A stretch of DNA of 64,000 nt from NCBI GenBank assembly GCA_964558415.1, contig CAZLDI010000003.1, positions 124,001 through 188,000 on the forward strand, written 5' to 3'. The notes below the pieces were generated by a model, which was not told the DNA's origin, made no database searches, and was given only the letters and a program-made list of their open reading frames with translations. Below, piece after piece: positions 16,734 to 24,696 of the stretch (positions are counted from its first letter, which is position 1; each line of letters begins with the position of its first letter). The translations under genes and the position numbers were made by a program. This stretch comes from CAZLDI01 sp964558415 (lineage in GTDB: Bacteria > Chloroflexota > Dehalococcoidia > SM23-28-2 > RBG-16-64-32).

Positions 16734-17828
16734 GTGGACGTACTCCGCCGCTCGCTGATGGTCAGCGCCGAAGCGGATGCGCTGCCAGGCCTGCGCCGCC
16801 CCTCCCTGCCACCGCGGCTGGCGCTCGGCGCGCTTGCGCTCCTCGGCGCCGCGGTAATCGGAGTCGCGCTCGGCCCGACAAGCGTCCCGCTCGATGCGAC
16901 AGTGCGGATACTGCTGTCGCATCTGCCGGGCGTCGGGCTGGCCGAAGACGTCCCCGCTAGCTGGCAGAACATCATCTGGCAGCTGCGGCTTCCGCGCGTC
17001 CTCCTGGCAGGCGTGGCCGGGGCGACGCTGGCGATGGCGGGGGCCACTTACCAGGGCGTGTTTCGCAACCCCCTGGCGGACCCGTATCTCATCGGCGTCG
17101 CCACCGGCGCCAACCTCGGTGCGACCATCGTGTTGGTGTCTGACGTGAACGTCGCCTGGCACGGGCTGAGCGTCCTACCGCTGGCTGCCTTCGCCGGAGC
17201 GCTGATCTCCGTCGTCGCGGTGTACGGGATAGCGCGCGCCGGGAGCACGGCCTCATCGACGACGCTGATCCTCGCCGGCGTCGCGCTGTCGTCACTGTCA
17301 ACGGCGATCACGTCATACCTGATGCTCCAGAGCACAACGAACACCACGCAAGTGTTCGCCGTCGTGCTCGGCGGGTTCAACACCGCATCGTGGGTGAAGC
17401 TGGCCTGGGTGCTGCCGTACGCGCTCCCCGCGGCGATCGTGGTGCTGATGCACGGTCGCATCTTGAACGTGCTCAGCCTGGACGAAGAGCAGGCGCGGCA
17501 CCTGGGCGTGGACGTCGAACGGACGAAGCTGCTGCTGTTGGGCGCGGCGTCGCTCGCCGCGGCGGCGGCCGTCTCGGTCAGCGGGACGATCGGCTTTGTC
17601 GGCCTCATCGTCCCTCACGCTGTGCGGATGGTCTGGGGTTCGGACAACCGCCAGCTACTCCCGCTGGTGCTGCTGCTGGGCGCTGCCTTCCTGATCTGCG
17701 CGGACCTGGGCGCGAGGACGCTGGACCGCGGCGAAGAGATACCGGTGGGGATCATCACCTCCTTCTGTGGGGTGCCATTCTTTCTGTACCTCCTGCGCCG
17801 GTCCAGGGGCGGCTACTCTCTGCCATGA
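16734..17828 (+). CDS. btuC: FecCD/BtuC-family ABC permease
   Basis: Ten-helix permease of the vitamin B12/siderophore importer class. Start is GTG at 16734, 5 bases after btuF. Family motifs: RLPRVLLAGVAGATLAMAG, GVFRNPLADPYLIGV, and near the C-terminus SGTIGFVGLIVPHAVRM and DRGEEIPVGIITSFCGVP. 364 residues, normal once its extended N-terminus is counted. The stop overlaps the ATG of the ATPase gene (ATGA). Regulated by the upstream cobalamin riboswitch, by position. Confidence 0.92.
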   Translation: MDVLRRSLMVSAEADALPGLRRPSLPPRLALGALALLGAAVIGVALGPTSVPLDATVRILLSHLPGVGLAEDVPASWQNIIWQLRLPRVLLAGVAGATLAMAGATYQGVFRNPLADPYLIGVATGANLGATIVLVSDVNVAWHGLSVLPLAAFAGALISVVAVYGIARAGSTASSTTLILAGVALSSLSTAITSYLMLQSTTNTTQVFAVVLGGFNTASWVKLAWVLPYALPAAIVVLMHGRILNVLSLDEEQARHLGVDVERTKLLLLGAASLAAAAAVSVSGTIGFVGLIVPHAVRMVWGSDNRQLLPLVLLLGAAFLICADLGARTLDRGEEIPVGIITSFCGVPFFLYLLRRSRGGYSLP

Positions 17829-18652
17829 GCGTCCCCCTGCCGCACGCCGCCGCCGCCCCGGCGGTCGAGACTCGTTCGCTGTCCGTGGAGTACCGAGCCG
17901 GCCGACGGAAGATCGCGGCGCTGCGCGACGTCAGCCTCGCCCTCGCGGAGGGAGAGCTCGTTGGCCTGGTTGGTCCCAACGGTTCGGGCAAGACGACTCT
18001 CGTGCGGGCGATCACGAAGGCGGTGACGCCTGCGGCCGGCGTGGTGCGAGTCTGCGGGCAGGACGTGTCTCGCTTGAGGCAGAGCTTCCTCGCCCGTCAG
18101 GTCGCGGTCGTACCGCAGGACCCTTCGCTGCCGGAGGGCTTCAGCGCCTTCGAATGCGTTCTGATGGGACGCACGCCTCACCTCCGCCTGCTACAGAACG
18201 AGGGGCAGGAAGACATCGCGGCGGCCCAACGTGCGATGGCGGCTACGGATACGCTGGAGCTTGCCTCACGGCCTGTATCTGAACTATCCGGCGGCGAAAG
18301 GCAGCGCGTGGCCGTCGCGCGGGCGCTGGCGCAGGAAACCCCGGTGCTCTTACTGGACGAGCCCACTGCGCATCTCGACATAGGCCACCAGGTGTCGGTC
18401 CTCGAACTCGTGCGATCACTCTGCCGGGAAAAGGGGAAAGCTGTGCTCGCCGTTGTGCACGACCTGACGCTCGCCGGCCAGTACTGCGATCGCCTTGTGA
18501 TGCTGAGCGGCGGCGCAGTCGTCGCGGAAGGCGAGCCGGGGGATGTGCTCCGCGAGGAGCTGCTCTCGCAGGTGTACGAGGCAGCCGTCACCGTACTGCC
18601 TCACCCGCAGACAGGCCGGCCCGTGGTGGCGCCCTCCGCCCCCGCCGGATAG
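17825..18652 (+). CDS. btuD: Corrinoid ABC transporter ATP-binding protein
   Basis: ATPase subunit of the BtuFCD importer. ATG at 17825 overlaps the btuC stop. Walker A is GPNGSGKTT, the Q-loop is in VAVVPQDPS, the signature is LSGGERQRV, Walker B is VLLLDEPTAHLD, and the H-loop is in VVHDLTLAG. 275 residues, standard for FepC/BtuD ATPases. A longer in-frame opening upstream overlaps btuC and is not used. Confidence 0.92.
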   Translation: MSVPLPHAAAAPAVETRSLSVEYRAGRRKIAALRDVSLALAEGELVGLVGPNGSGKTTLVRAITKAVTPAAGVVRVCGQDVSRLRQSFLARQVAVVPQDPSLPEGFSAFECVLMGRTPHLRLLQNEGQEDIAAAQRAMAATDTLELASRPVSELSGGERQRVAVARALAQETPVLLLDEPTAHLDIGHQVSVLELVRSLCREKGKAVLAVVHDLTLAGQYCDRLVMLSGGAVVAEGEPGDVLREELLSQVYEAAVTVLPHPQTGRPVVAPSAPAG

Positions 18653-18676
18653 ACCGGCCCGGCCATCGCGCCCCTT

Positions 18677-18711
18677 CCCGCTCATCCTGAGGTTCTCGTA
18701 GGATGAGCGGG
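18677..18711. repeat. Dispersed REP-like hairpin, copy B
   Basis: Perfect 12-bp inverted arms CCCGCTCATCCT / AGGATGAGCGGG around an 11-base loop, between btuD and the adenosyltransferase gene. It resembles the widespread bacterial intergenic motif containing CATCCTGAG...AGGATGA. Related copy at 14437-14470. Confidence 0.65.
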
Positions 18712-18755
18712 GCGACACCGTTCCGGCCGGTGCAAACGCCCCGTGGAGAAGACAT

Positions 18756-19328
18756 ATGGCCCGCTCGAAGAAATCGATGCTGTACACGCGGTCCGGGGAC
18801 GCGGGCACCACCGCGCTTTTCGGCGGCGGACGCGTGCCTAAGGACCACCCACGCGTCGAGGCGTACGGCGCGGTTGATGAGCTGAACTCCACGCTCGGCG
18901 TCGCGGCTGCCTTCGTCTCGCAGCGAACGCTCGCGAAAGCGCTGCAGAACATCCAGAACGAGTTGTTCAACGTCGGGTCGGAACTCGCGAGCGAGACGGG
19001 TGGGAAGGCGGCGGCTGCTGGCCATATGTTCATCGACCCGGACGACAAGATCGCCGCACTTGAGCGGCTGATCGACCAGTACGACGCAAAGGCGCCGCCG
19101 CTGCGCACGTTCATCCTGCCCTCCGGCTCGCAGGCGGGGGCGCTGCTCCACCTCTGCCGGACGGTCTGCCGGCGCGCCGAGAGGGCAGTCGTGCGGCTCT
19201 CGCGAGAAGAGCCGGTGAACCCGGAGCTGGTACGCTACCTCAACCGCCTGTCCGACCTGCTGTTCGTGCTCGCCCGCTACGTGAACAAGGCGGCGAAGAA
19301 GCCTGAGACGCCCTGGCGCAAGGGGTGA
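18756..19328 (+). CDS. Cob(I)alamin adenosyltransferase, PduO type
   Basis: Transfers the adenosyl group of ATP to cob(I)alamin to make coenzyme B12. The N-terminal ATP-binding motif YTRSGDAGTTALFGGGR (residues 10-26) and VEAYGAVDELNSTLG are diagnostic of the PduO/MMAB family, and the C-terminal half has LSDLLFVLARYVN. 190 residues is normal. It directly follows the riboswitch-controlled corrinoid importer and overlaps the next gene by 4 bases (GTGA). It is probably in the same functional unit, although a REP hairpin separates it from btuD. Confidence 0.94.
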   Translation: MARSKKSMLYTRSGDAGTTALFGGGRVPKDHPRVEAYGAVDELNSTLGVAAAFVSQRTLAKALQNIQNELFNVGSELASETGGKAAAAGHMFIDPDDKIAALERLIDQYDAKAPPLRTFILPSGSQAGALLHLCRTVCRRAERAVVRLSREEPVNPELVRYLNRLSDLLFVLARYVNKAAKKPETPWRKG

Positions 19329-19966
19329 CGGACGTGACCACTCGACTCTTGCTCGCCCGTCACGGCGCCTTCGACCGCAGCGGCACAATCGGTGGGCCGG
19401 ACGATGGCCTCAATGCACTGGGCCGGCGCGAGGCCGAGGCGCTGGCCTGCTACCTGGCTGATCGAGACGTAGCCTCAATCTACTCCAGCACTCTCAAGCG
19501 TGCCCTGCAGACCGCCGAGATAGTCAGCGGGCAGCTGGGCCTGGGAGTCCGTCCCGAGCCACGTCTTCGCGAGTGGGACCCAGGCGAGTGGATGGGCGTC
19601 CCCGAGGAAGAGATCAAGGCGAAATATCCTGTAGAATGGCACCGCCTTCAGACCGACCCAGGGTTCACTCCTCCAGGAGGGGAGCATCTATCTGATCTTG
19701 TCGAGCGCGTATACGAAGCGGTCGGGGAAATCGCCGGCGCGCACCCGAACGAGTCTGTGCTGCTGGTCAGCCACGGCGGTGCGCTCAGCGCGCTTATCTG
19801 CAGAGTCCTTCACGTTGATTTCGATGCGCTTTCCCGCGCCTACTTCCGCGGCGAGCCGCCGTTCACGGTGGTCAGGTGCGCCGTTTCGACAGTGGAGTTT
19901 CGCGAGGCCGGGCCCGTGCTCCTCTCCCTCAACGACGCCTGCCATCTGGACGGACTCACTCCTTGA
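19325..19966 (+). CDS. Histidine phosphatase family protein, CobC-like
   Basis: Phosphoglycerate-mutase-like phosphatase with the RHG motif LLLARHGAFD near residue 12, a second His region LVSHGGALSALIC and the family's STLKRALQTAEI. The neighbouring adenosyltransferase suggests alpha-ribazole phosphatase activity in cobalamin nucleotide-loop assembly, but the family is broad and this is inference. GTG start at 19325 overlaps the previous stop; a second GTG at 19334 is also possible. Its end overlaps the rhomboid start (TTGA). Confidence 0.85.
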   Translation: MTDVTTRLLLARHGAFDRSGTIGGPDDGLNALGRREAEALACYLADRDVASIYSSTLKRALQTAEIVSGQLGLGVRPEPRLREWDPGEWMGVPEEEIKAKYPVEWHRLQTDPGFTPPGGEHLSDLVERVYEAVGEIAGAHPNESVLLVSHGGALSALICRVLHVDFDALSRAYFRGEPPFTVVRCAVSTVEFREAGPVLLSLNDACHLDGLTP

Positions 19967-20667
19967 TCCCGGTCTCCGACTCCCCGCAGTCCCGCACCTT
20001 CCCCTACGTCAACGTCGCGCTCATCGTTTCCTCCGTCCTTGTCTTTCTGTACGAATTGACGCTCTCGTTGGCCGACGTCAATCGCTTCTACTTCGACCAC
20101 GGCGTCGTGCCACGCCAGCTCGTCGACTGGCTGGAGGACCCATCAGGCGTCACGGAGCCGCTGACCGTGGTGACCTCGGCGTTTGTGCACGGTGGCTGGC
20201 TGCACCTCGTGGGGAACATGCTCTACCTCTGGGTGTTTGGCGACAACGTCGAGGACGCGCTGGGCCACGTCAAGTACGGAGCGTTCTACGTCGTGTCGGC
20301 GACCGGCGCGGTGGCGCTACAGGTGGCGGTGGACACCAACGAAGTGATCCCGATGGTCGGCGCGAGCGGCGCGATCGCAGGAGTGATGGGCGCCTACCTC
20401 GTCCTCTACCCGACGGCCAGGGTGAACACGTTGATCTGGTTCTTCCCGGTGCCCGTGCCTGCCGTCGTTCTGATCGGCGTCTGGTTCTTGATGCAGCTCC
20501 TCAGCGGCACAGCGGCTCTCGGCGGCGACACGCTGTCAGAGCAGGCTGTCGCCTTCTGGGCGCATGTGGGCGGGTTCGTCACCGGCTTCGCGATAGTCCT
20601 GGGCGCGCGTCCGTTCATTCGCGTCCGGCCGCTGCACGCGCGCCGACGCCGGACGGATATGTGGTGA
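19963..20667 (+). CDS. Rhomboid family intramembrane serine protease
   Basis: Polytopic membrane protease that cleaves transmembrane segments. The conserved loop HGGWLHLVGNMLYLWVFGDN, the catalytic Ser in GASGAIAGVMGAYL and the catalytic His region HVGGFVTGF are all visible, so the Ser-His dyad is intact. Start is taken as TTG 19963, overlapping the preceding stop, which gives 234 residues. An in-frame ATG at 19876 would lie deep within the phosphatase gene and adds a basic non-homologous leader. Last gene of the cobalamin-side transcription unit by position. Confidence 0.87.
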   Translation: MIPVSDSPQSRTFPYVNVALIVSSVLVFLYELTLSLADVNRFYFDHGVVPRQLVDWLEDPSGVTEPLTVVTSAFVHGGWLHLVGNMLYLWVFGDNVEDALGHVKYGAFYVVSATGAVALQVAVDTNEVIPMVGASGAIAGVMGAYLVLYPTARVNTLIWFFPVPVPAVVLIGVWFLMQLLSGTAALGGDTLSEQAVAFWAHVGGFVTGFAIVLGARPFIRVRPLHARRRRTDMW

Positions 20668-20706
20668 GCGGGCATCGCAGCGGGTGGCGATCTAGTGCCC
20701 ATCAGC

Positions 20707-20730
20707 AGGGGCGCGTCATGATGCGCCCCT
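20707..20730. repeat. REP element upstream of the RAYT gene
   Basis: AGGGGCGC-GTCATGAT-GCGCCCCT, a near-perfect palindrome 83 bases before the transposase start. The same 24 bases recur inside the transposase gene at 21070-21093. Confidence 0.8.
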
Positions 20731-20812
20731 ACGCCGCGCATCCACTCGCCTGCTTGCCAAGGGTGACATCGGGACGTTGCATCTTCTGTGGACCGTCATT
20801 ACGGTGGGCGTC

Positions 20813-21406
20813 ATGCGATACGATCCGCGAATACATCAGCGGCGATCTGTCCGCCTCCCATACTATGATTACCGCTCGAACGGGGCATACTTCGTCACAA
20901 TCTGCACGCATCAACGAGAGGCTTTGTTCAATGACCACAGGTTCAAAGCAGCGACCGAAGATTCGTGGTGCGCCATCCCGCGCCATTATCCGCAGGCGGA
21001 GATCGACGAGTTCATCGTTATGCCCAACCACGTTCACGGAATCATTCGGATTCACTGCGCAACCACCGTAGGGGCGCGTCATGATGCGCCCCTACGCCCC
21101 GAAATCCCCAGAGCCTCCGTTCTTCAGCGTCGCTCATTGGGCGCAATCGTTCTGCAATTCAAGTCGGCATCCGCTAAGCGAATCAACGAACTGAGGTCTA
21201 ACCCGGGCGGCCGGGTCTGGCAGCGCAATTATTACGAGCGTGTATTGCGAGACGAGAGGGAACTGGACGCGGCGCGGGATTACATCCTGGATAACCCACG
21301 AAAGTGGGACGACGACATCAACAACCCGAAGAACATCCATCGTCTGGGGGTTCCGAAACGCCGAGGTGGGTTCTCCAGCGAAACGCAACGGTCCGGCAAG
21401 CGGTAA
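20813..21406 (+). CDS. REP-associated tyrosine transposase (RAYT, Y1_Tnp)
   Basis: TnpA_REP-family HUH nuclease, thought to mobilise REP palindromes. Features: YFVTICTHQREALF, the HUH motif in MPNHVHGII, the C-terminal WQRNYYERVLRDE and the tyrosine region DYILDNPRKW. ATG at 20813 is used (197 residues); a TTG 36 bases earlier is in frame but adds a non-homologous leader. The coding region contains a REP palindrome (21070-21093) that is translated as part of the linker between the HUH half and the C-terminal half. An identical REP lies just upstream. Confidence 0.9.
   Translation: MRYDPRIHQRRSVRLPYYDYRSNGAYFVTICTHQREALFNDHRFKAATEDSWCAIPRHYPQAEIDEFIVMPNHVHGIIRIHCATTVGARHDAPLRPEIPRASVLQRRSLGAIVLQFKSASAKRINELRSNPGGRVWQRNYYERVLRDERELDAARDYILDNPRKWDDDINNPKNIHRLGVPKRRGGFSSETQRSGKR
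21070..21093. repeat. REP element inside the RAYT coding sequence
   Basis: Identical to the 24-base palindrome at 20707-20730; here the matching arms extend to GTAGGGGCGC/GCGCCCCTAC (21068-21095). It codes for GARHDAP in the linker of the transposase. Confidence 0.85.
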
Positions 21407-21447
21407 GTGGTGTCAGAGCGCATCATTGACGTGCCCCCCCCCCCTCA

Positions 21448-21476
21448 TTGACAACCCTCCGGCGCGGGTGTAGCTT
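21448..21476 (+). promoter_or_regulatory. Sigma-70-type promoter for the first ferritin-like gene
   Basis: TTGACA at 21448-21453, a 17-base spacer, TAGCTT at 21471-21476. An 11-base C-run (21434-21444) lies immediately upstream. The start codon is 44 bases downstream of the -10. Confidence 0.55.
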
Positions 21477-21519
21477 TCGCTTATCCGCAGGCATATCGCG
21501 ACGCAGGGGAGGTCTCACC

Positions 21520-22605
21520 ATGGCTATCGATGTTGACGTACTGCAGAAGCTGAGCACTGAGGAGGACCTGCCCGAGCTTGACCTGAGCTGGCTGCGTCCG
21601 GACGACCACGAGAAGGTGGAGCGCGTCACGGCCGGCCGCCGCGGGATGACGCTGGACGAGATCGAGCGCGGGCGCGAGGTGCCTGCGCACGTGAGCGCCA
21701 ACACCATCCGCCCCCGCGACGCGCGCGAGCGGCCCGACGCGCCGCGCACCGGCCAGTACTACTCGGATAAGGCGGACGTGTGGTCGGACAACTCGCGGCT
21801 GCTGTACGAGGAGGCGGTCCAGCGCCAGTGGTCTTCGGCCACGGACATCCCCTGGCACACGATCGAGCCGCTGCCGGACGACCTGGAGCGCGCGATGTGC
21901 CAGCTCTGCACCTTCTTGACCGAGGTCGAGTTCATCGCCGGGGACGCGCCGGCGCAGTGGCTGCGCAAGATCCCGAACGACTACTACGAGACGAAGCTGT
22001 TCCTCCTTACGCAGATCATGGATGAGGCGCGCCACCTGGATGTCTTCCGCAAGCGCGCCTTCGCCAACGGCGGCGGGCTGCTCTCCGAGAGCCAGTCCGG
22101 CCCCTCTCTGCGCATCATCCTGGACGCGAAGGACTTCACCGAGATGTCCGCGATCATGCACGTCTTCGCGGAGGGGTTCGTGCAGAGCCTCTTCCGCACC
22201 GGCGAACTGGTCTCCTTCAACGAGGCAGAGAAGACGATCTACCGTCTCTGCGCGCAGGACGAGTCACGGCACCTGGGCTTCGGCGTGATGCACCTGAAGT
22301 ACATCCTGGAGAACGAGCCGGAGCGCCGGGAGGAGCTGCACCACTACCTTGACCAGGTCGAGGGCCCGCTCTCGCTGGACATCACGCAGGGGATCAGTGC
22401 CACGACGCCCTTCTTCGACGAGGCGGTGATGATCCTGGCCGGCGGCGGGCTGAAGAACGTCGACGTGGGGATGCAGAAGCTGATGGACATCCGCAAGAAG
22501 CAGGTGAACGAGTACATGCACCGCCTCGAGGTCGCCGGCCTCGGCGACCGCCGCGACCGCATGAACCCGTTCTTCCGCTCGCTGCTGGACCCGCCGCGGA
22601 ATTAG
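21520..22605 (+). CDS. Ferritin-like diiron oxidase-type protein (RNR R2-like), intact ligands
   Basis: Helical ferritin-like protein related to ribonucleotide reductase small subunits and R2-like oxidases. All four ligand-bearing helices are visible: LTEVEF, the first EXXH in MDEARHLDVF, FAEGFVQSL, and the second EXXH in QDESRHLGFG. A dinuclear metal site is therefore likely. ATG at 21520 with AGGGGAGG is chosen over an earlier in-frame ATG at 21448 that overlaps the promoter. 361 residues. No large RNR subunit is nearby, so an oxidase or oxygenase role is more likely than ribonucleotide reduction; the substrate is unknown. Paralogous to the gene at 23245. Confidence 0.8.
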   Translation: MAIDVDVLQKLSTEEDLPELDLSWLRPDDHEKVERVTAGRRGMTLDEIERGREVPAHVSANTIRPRDARERPDAPRTGQYYSDKADVWSDNSRLLYEEAVQRQWSSATDIPWHTIEPLPDDLERAMCQLCTFLTEVEFIAGDAPAQWLRKIPNDYYETKLFLLTQIMDEARHLDVFRKRAFANGGGLLSESQSGPSLRIILDAKDFTEMSAIMHVFAEGFVQSLFRTGELVSFNEAEKTIYRLCAQDESRHLGFGVMHLKYILENEPERREELHHYLDQVEGPLSLDITQGISATTPFFDEAVMILAGGGLKNVDVGMQKLMDIRKKQVNEYMHRLEVAGLGDRRDRMNPFFRSLLDPPRN

Positions 22606-22607
22606 GG
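22576..22607 (+). repeat. 32-base direct repeat, copy 1 (3' end of ferritin-like gene)
   Basis: Covers the last codons (RSLLDPPRN-stop) of the ferritin-like gene. It matches 23048-23079 at 30 of 32 positions. Confidence 0.85.
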
Positions 22608-22738
22608 CGGGCGATCCGCGCCCAATACTTTTCGACGAATCGCCCAGATGCGCCTAAGCTTCGACACGCCCACCGCGGATGGAATCAATGCGCGTCGCAA
22701 GTATTCTGTGATAACACGTATCGTATGATAGGTAGGCT

Positions 22739-23077
22739 ATGAGTTTCGGTGAGTTGTTGGCCGTTGTTCTAGTTTACGGCACCCCTTTGGGCGTCTCCCT
22801 TGTTGTTGGCTACCGCGTGAGTCGGCTTCTACCGCAGCGGATACTTGGCGCCCTGGCAAGCGGGTTAGCTGCTCTCGCTGCGTACACGCTGTTCATTGCA
22901 GCGTTAGCGATCATCATTGACGTTACCACTGAGGACACCGGTGATTTCCCGCAATGGTTCTACGTGGCCTCAATACTCGTGCTAGCCTCTCTGCCCCTCT
23001 TCCTTGCAGGGACGGTCGTGGGATGGTTCGGAGCGAAGCGAAGTCACCGCTCGCTGCTCGACCCGCCGCGGAACTAG
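22739..23077 (+). CDS. Small membrane protein (112 aa) with duplicated C-terminal tag
   Basis: Three hydrophobic segments are visible (about residues 5-25, 38-60 and 74-98), so it is probably an integral membrane protein. No family recognised. Base composition is more AT-rich than its neighbours. Its last residues RSLLDPPRN are the same as those of the preceding ferritin-like protein, because the gene ends inside the second copy of a 32-base direct repeat. This suggests the segment 22608-23079 was inserted or arose by a local duplication event. ATG at 22739 follows AGGTAGG. Confidence 0.6.
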   Translation: MSFGELLAVVLVYGTPLGVSLVVGYRVSRLLPQRILGALASGLAALAAYTLFIAALAIIIDVTTEDTGDFPQWFYVASILVLASLPLFLAGTVVGWFGAKRSHRSLLDPPRN

Positions 23078-23079
23078 GG
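23048..23079 (+). repeat. 32-base direct repeat, copy 2
   Basis: Second copy of the 3' end of the ferritin-like gene, now forming the end of the 112-residue membrane protein gene. Two mismatches to 22576-22607. Confidence 0.85.
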
Positions 23080-23153
23080 GATAGGTCGGAATGGTTCGGC
23101 CAGCCCGCTATGGCCTAGGCCTTCAATTCCTTAGCGCCCGCTAAGTTACCCCC

Positions 23154-23182
23154 TTGACTCGCGCGTCGCCCTGTGGCTAAAT
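23154..23182 (+). promoter_or_regulatory. Promoter for the second ferritin-like gene
   Basis: TTGACT at 23154-23159, a 17-base spacer, CTAAAT at 23177-23182. Start codon at 23245. Confidence 0.5.
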
Positions 23183-23244
23183 GAGGGATGCTCTCCCCGC
23201 GAAGGGGGCGCGAATCCCGGTCCTGACCAGAAGGAGAACCGCCC

Positions 23245-24675
23245 ATGGCTGAAACAGCCACCGACATCCCCGCGGACCTGGCGCAAGTCGCCGAGGAGAA
23301 GGGCATCCCGCCGGACCTCGTGCGCCGCGCGCTGGCGCTCGGCTTCCCCGCAGATGCGATCAAGATGCAGCTCAGCCAGCCCGACGCCAGCGCCGAAGCC
23401 GCCGAGCTGTTCATCAGCGAGCAGGAGCGCATCCGCGCCGGCGGCGAGATCACGCTGTCACCGGAGCTGGCTGAGCTCGCGCGCGAACACGACTGGCCGG
23501 AGGCGCTCGTGAAACGCGCGCTGAAGCTGGGCGCGCCGGTGGAGATGATCACGAACCAGATCAAGGCCGGCGTGCGGCCCGACCAGGCGGAAGGCTTCAT
23601 CCGCCAGCAGGAGATCGCGCGCGACCAGGGGGTTGAGGCGACGCTGGACCTCTCCTGGATGCATGTCCCGACGGAGTGGGGGATACGGGTGCGCCCGGGC
23701 AAGAGGGGCCTCACCGTCGGCATGCTGAACGTCAGCACCTATGCGGACATCCCTGATTTCTGGCCCCACCAGAGCGAGATGCCGCGCGGCGCCTACCCGC
23801 TGCCCGGCGTGCCCGCGATGGGCTACAGCATCTACGAGAAGGCGGAGCTGTGGTCCGAGAACTCCGCGGACCTCTACGAAGAAGCGATCCAGCGGCGCTG
23901 GCGGCCCTCCACCGACGTCAACTGGAACAGCATCGAGCCGCTGCCGGATGTGATCGAGAAGGCGATGTGCCAGCTCTGCACCTTTCTCTGCGAGAAGGGG
24001 CTCCTGGAAGGCGACATCGTCGGGCGCTGGCTGCCGGAGATGTCTTACGGCTACCACGAGGTCAAGCTCTACCTTTCGACCGCGGCGTTCGACTACGCGC
24101 ACCAGTTCGAGGTGTTCCGCAAGCGCGCGATGAGCAACGGCGGCGGCATGGGCCTCCAGAGCCCCGGCTACTTCCACCGCGCGATCATCGACGCGCGCGC
24201 CTGGACGGAGACGTCCGTGCTCTCCCACATCCTCTCGAACAGCCATGTGATGGGGCTTTACGAGATCGGTCTCTACGTGGCGCACAACGAGGCGGAGCAC
24301 CAGATCTTCAGCTACTGCATGCAGGACACCGCGCGCCAGATCGCCTACGGCATTCAGCACCTCAAGTACTTCCTGCTGCGCCACGACGCACGGCGCCCTG
24401 AGGTCCAGAACTACCTGAACAAAGGCGAAGCGGTGTTCAACTTCGAGTCGGAGCGCGACACGCCGATCCGAGAGGCGCTGATCATCCTGCTGGGCGGCGG
24501 CATCGAGAAGGACCAGCTTCTGGACGGAACGCGCAAGCTGGAGTACTTTAAGCAGCGCTGGGTGCGCGCCTACGTGTCGCGTCTGGCAGCCGGGGGCATA
24601 GACCGCGCGGATAAGCTGCACCCGTCCCTCAAGAAATACGTCGACGAGCCGGCGGCGGCCCAGGCCGCAGCATAA
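23245..24675 (+). CDS. Ferritin-like paralogue with lost metal ligands and N-terminal repeats
   Basis: Residues ~190-460 align with the 21520 product (WSENSADLYEEAIQRRW, AMCQLCTFL, EVFRKRAMSNGGG, QHLKYFL). At the first EXXH the text is DYAHQFEVF instead of DEARHLDVF, and at the second QDTARQIAYG instead of QDESRHLGFG, so Glu and His of both motifs are replaced. It is probably a metal-free structural or regulatory partner, as in RNR2/RNR4-type pairs. Residues ~8-40 and ~74-108 form two similar helical modules (GIPPDLVRRALALGFP; DWPEALVKRALKLGAP) that resemble UBA-like bundles. 476 residues; strong site AGAAGGAGAA before the ATG. Confidence 0.75.
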   Translation: MAETATDIPADLAQVAEEKGIPPDLVRRALALGFPADAIKMQLSQPDASAEAAELFISEQERIRAGGEITLSPELAELAREHDWPEALVKRALKLGAPVEMITNQIKAGVRPDQAEGFIRQQEIARDQGVEATLDLSWMHVPTEWGIRVRPGKRGLTVGMLNVSTYADIPDFWPHQSEMPRGAYPLPGVPAMGYSIYEKAELWSENSADLYEEAIQRRWRPSTDVNWNSIEPLPDVIEKAMCQLCTFLCEKGLLEGDIVGRWLPEMSYGYHEVKLYLSTAAFDYAHQFEVFRKRAMSNGGGMGLQSPGYFHRAIIDARAWTETSVLSHILSNSHVMGLYEIGLYVAHNEAEHQIFSYCMQDTARQIAYGIQHLKYFLLRHDARRPEVQNYLNKGEAVFNFESERDTPIREALIILLGGGIEKDQLLDGTRKLEYFKQRWVRAYVSRLAAGGIDRADKLHPSLKKYVDEPAAAQAAA

Positions 24676-24696
24676 GCGAGAACAGGAGATCTCCCA

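Noticed and set aside
21434..21444. 11-base C-run as a phase-variable switch
   Set aside because: It lies upstream of the -35 box rather than in a frame, and one sequence gives no evidence of length variation. It could also be a base-calling artefact.
21520..22605. Ribonucleotide reductase small subunit (nrdB)
   Set aside because: No nrdA-like gene is near, the protein differs from class I R2 outside the ligand helices, and it is paired with a paralogue and a small protein; a general ferritin-like oxidase call is safer.
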